Origin: Penium margaritaceum
Taxonomy: Eukaryota > Streptophyta > Zygnematophyceae > Desmidiales > Peniaceae
NCBI GenBank assembly: GCA_023375785.1
Contig: SZWC01025341.1
Location: 1-22,044 of the forward strand
DNA: 22,044 bases
Direction: 5' to 3'
The notes below the pieces were generated by a model. It was not told the origin of the DNA. It searched no databases and saw only the letters and a list, made by a program, of their open reading frames with translations. Positions 19,837 to 22,044 of this stretch are shown here, one piece after another; the stretch's first letter is position 1, and each line of letters opens with the position of its first letter. The translations under genes and the position numbers were made by a program.

Positions 19837-20511
19837 TGTTGGTTTGTGTGGCATCCACCCGTCACGAGCGACGAGCCTGGTGATTATCCGTACACCCCGT
19901 ACTGGTGGTATGGAGCAGTAGTACTGGAGAGCACGACAACATGATCCCTGATGCGGACGGAGCTAGCGCCACAGCACCGACGAGTGGTGGTTCCATGCAC
20001 CAGCAGCTACCAAACAGCTACCACGACATCCCGGGTTCTTCCCAGGATCCTTCACGATTTCTCTGCAGACGCTACAGTTTTCTCGGTGGATTGGCTCTCG
20101 AGCCTGATTTGCATGTTTTGCATTGTCTATCTACCAATGCATGTCGGACGTGTGCATGTGACCAGTCGTAGCGTCTAGCTTGAGATTCTACATCTCTAGG
20201 TTTAAACGGTGATGCGTTTGGATACATGTGCGCATGTTCATAGCCAAAACAATGGTGTTGCGCCGGTTTTTGGAAAAACTGACAATGTCGCGTACGTCAC
20301 CCGTCGTGCGCTGCGTCAGCTATTCCTGTTTTATGCTTGTCAGTGGTCATCTCTCTCTACAAATGCTATTGAAGCATTATGACACTCTTACTTGTGTCTC
20401 CTAGCCAAACCCTTGCCTTCGTGTGTACGACATGTGAGTTGTCACCATCTGACCGGGCACTGACGCGCAGCCAGCGGCTGTGTCGCTAGGAAGCTTCCAT
20501 GCATCTTCTCA
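19837..20511 (+). mobile_element. 3' LTR of element B (LTR C)
   Basis: A complete 675-bp LTR from TGTTGG to TTCTCA. Its final 300 bp match the truncated LTR at 15158-15459. A mid-LTR segment (CTGATTTGCATGTTTTGCAT, about 20103-20122) is shared with LTRs A and D. No primer-binding site follows; the sequence passes straight into LTR fragment D. The TATAAA seen in the 5' LTR is altered here. Confidence 0.8.
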
Positions 20512-20834
20512 CCCAGCTGGCACCGGAGCACCGACGGGTGGTGGCTCCACCCACAAGCAGTTACTAGACAGCTGTCACGACGTCCCTGGTGTTTGCTGGG
20601 ATGCTCTACACTTTTTCTCCAATTGCAAGAGTTCTCTCTGTGGACTGGCTTCTGAGCCTGATTTGCATGTTTTGCATTGTCTATTCGCTGATGGATGCCG
20701 GACTTGTGCATGTGGCTAGTCGAAGTATCTAACTCGAGATTCTGCACATCTAGGTTCAGACGGTGTTGTGTTTGGATACCTGTGCGTGGGGTTGCGGCCA
20801 AAAAAGTGGTTTTTGATCGAATGTAGGATAAACT
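20512..20834 (+). mobile_element. LTR fragment D, truncated at both ends
   Basis: Begins at CCAGCTGGCACCGGAGCACC, which matches the middle of LTR A at about 11263-11282, and runs through GATTTGCATGTTTTGCAT and CATTGTCTATTCGCTGATGG to AAACT at 20834, where LTR E starts. It lacks the first 120 bp or so and the last 280 bp of a full LTR. It aligns better with A than with C at its left end. Confidence 0.7.
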
Positions 20835-21377
20835 TGTTGTTGTGTGTGTCGTACACAGCTTACGGTGACCCCTCGGCTCATGTCCATTCACGTGCAGATC
20901 CCTGAGACTGGCGACGGCGGCAGCAGGCTGGCAGCCGGTGACGACGGGCGCCCAGAAGACTTCCGTATTTTGTAGACTCGTGTTGTGTCAGAGCACGAAG
21001 GCGTGCAGCCTATCAGGATGTAGATCTCGTTGACTTGGCCGTTCTGGTTCAAACGGCTCGTCGTTCTGACGTGTCTGCAGGGAATTGTGACCAAAACTGT
21101 GTTTTTGCCACTGTTTTGTCCTACTAGAAAAATAGCGCCGTTGTGCGCCGTGTGTGTGTGTGTGTGCATCCACTAGGTCCGTGGCACTATTTAGGTTGGC
21201 CAGACCTCAGTTGTCATTCTCTCTCTGCACATTTCAAACATTTGCAGCTTCTGACACTTATGTTTGTGTCCCTAGCCAACCCCTTGTTGTTCTCACCTCA
21301 ACCTGTGCGTGCTAGTGAGTTAGCTAGCTAGCTTGCGTTGCCACGCTAGCGACGGCAGTGCTAAGAGCTGTCTCTCA
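20835..21377 (+). mobile_element. 5' LTR of element E
   Basis: Starts TGTTGTTGTG and ends TCTCTCA before a primer site, 543 bp. The GTACACAGCTTACGGTGACC...CAGATCCCTGA segment (20851-20909) aligns with the start of LTR A and with the minus-strand LTR. The segment 21210-21290 aligns with the end of C. A (GT)n run lies near 21150-21165. The middle (20910-21060) differs from the other copies. Confidence 0.75.
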
Positions 21378-21389
21378 TGGTATCAGAGC
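21378..21389 (+). other. Primer-binding site of element E
   Basis: Third perfect TGGTATCAGAGC in the plus orientation, directly after the CA end of LTR E. The internal region of E begins here and runs out of the window. Confidence 0.93.
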
Positions 21390-22044
21390 AGCGAGCCAGT
21401 GCTCGCATAGCTGCGCAGCAGAGACGCAGCAGCCAAAGAATTCGTGAGCAACCGCAGCCGTTGCCTTGAGGAGCAGCAGCAGCAGTGCCCACGGTCTTGG
21501 CGGGAGGTCCTGGGAGGGCCCACCACCACTTCGACCGCTATTTTATAAAATCCGCGGTCAATCCGCGGTCATTCCGCGGTCGACTCGCGGTCGTTCCGCG
21601 GTACTCCGCGCTGACAAAGCATCCGCGGCGGACACGGCAACCGCGCGACCGCGTCGGAACACGCGTCTAGTGCCGCGGAGGCACTCGGCGTTCCGAGTTC
21701 GTCACCTCGCGGTGACGTCGCCACTGCAGATCCGCGGTGTACCGCGGATCCGCGCATCTCCACCACTGCACCTCCGCGGCAGTTTCGGAACACACCGGCG
21801 CCACTTGCCGCAGCTCCGCGGCCGCAAGTCTGCGGCACACCCTCCGCTTGCAGAACGCGAGCGCTGCGCGGCGGGTGCGGAACGTGCTGACCGCGGAACC
21901 TCAGCAACTCGCGGCATCTCGCCGCGTTCTACAAACGGCACGACCGGCACTCCGCGCCCGACCGCGGAACTCCCGCGGTGCTTGGCCTGACCGCGGTCGT
22001 CGGCGGCAAAATCGCGGTAAAACCGCGGTACTCCGCGATAATCC
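21390..22044 (+). repeat. Start of element E interior with a CCGCGG-dense field
   Basis: A short CAG-containing leader (21390-21500) is followed by a 12-bp palindrome ATTTTATAAAAT (21540-21551) and then about 490 bp holding 15 CCGCGG sites, most within TCCGCGGT or ACCGCGGA. The first five units (21551-21605) are roughly 11-bp spaced. Open frames up to 174 aa (21466-21990 plus) are Arg/Ala/Pro-rich with no domain and are best explained by the scarcity of stop codons in GC-rich sequence. Confidence 0.75.

Noticed and set aside
21466..21990. 174-aa Arg/Ala-rich protein
   Set aside because: Composition follows the CCGCGG field. There is no domain, and the motif occurs in all three phases.

Overview
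The window looks like a repeat-rich eukaryotic nuclear genome, most likely a land plant with a large genome. The evidence is three copies of the TGGTATCAGAGC primer-binding site typical of plant LTR retrotransposons that prime on initiator Met-tRNA, TG...CA LTRs with purine tracts, a Copia-type protease, and no intact cellular gene. I could not fix the species. A fern, lycophyte or other large-genome plant would fit, but that is a guess. I see no bacterial operons, tRNA, rRNA or CRISPR array.

Layout. 1-140 is an ACATAT microsatellite. 141-546 is a minus-strand LTR with its purine tract at 547-555. 556-4764 is old TpG/CpA-rich sequence with no gene I can name. 4765-11125 is a broken minus-strand Copia element. 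Reading leftwards it has an LTR (11125 to about 10414), a degenerate primer site, an array of about 95-bp repeats, gag-like reading frames, a CCHC knuckle, the DSGATHHM protease, a GAG-pre-integrase domain, and then a 30-bp minisatellite of about 2 kb where the linker to integrase should be. No integrase, RT or RNase H follows.

11142-22044 is a same-orientation (plus) pile of related LTR elements. Element A has an LTR (11142-12506) interrupted by a probable solo LTR of another family (11405-12118), a primer site, a leader and a broken gag. Element B has a truncated LTR (15158-15459), a primer site, a leader with a hairpin cluster, a CCHC/coiled-coil reading frame with no pol, two purine-tract/LTR-start junctions, and a 3' LTR (19837-20511). 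An LTR fragment D (20512-20834) follows. Element E then has an LTR (20835-21377), a primer site, and a stretch extremely rich in CCGCGG that runs off the window.

All coding regions are broken by stops and frameshifts, so nothing here is likely to make a full-length protein. The most notable structures are the minisatellite that starts inside the Copia polyprotein, a perfect 27-bp inverted repeat beside a perfect 20-bp palindrome (18937-19029), the head-to-head LTR junction at 11126-11141, the hairpin cluster at 16144-16276, and the CCGCGG field at 21552-22028.
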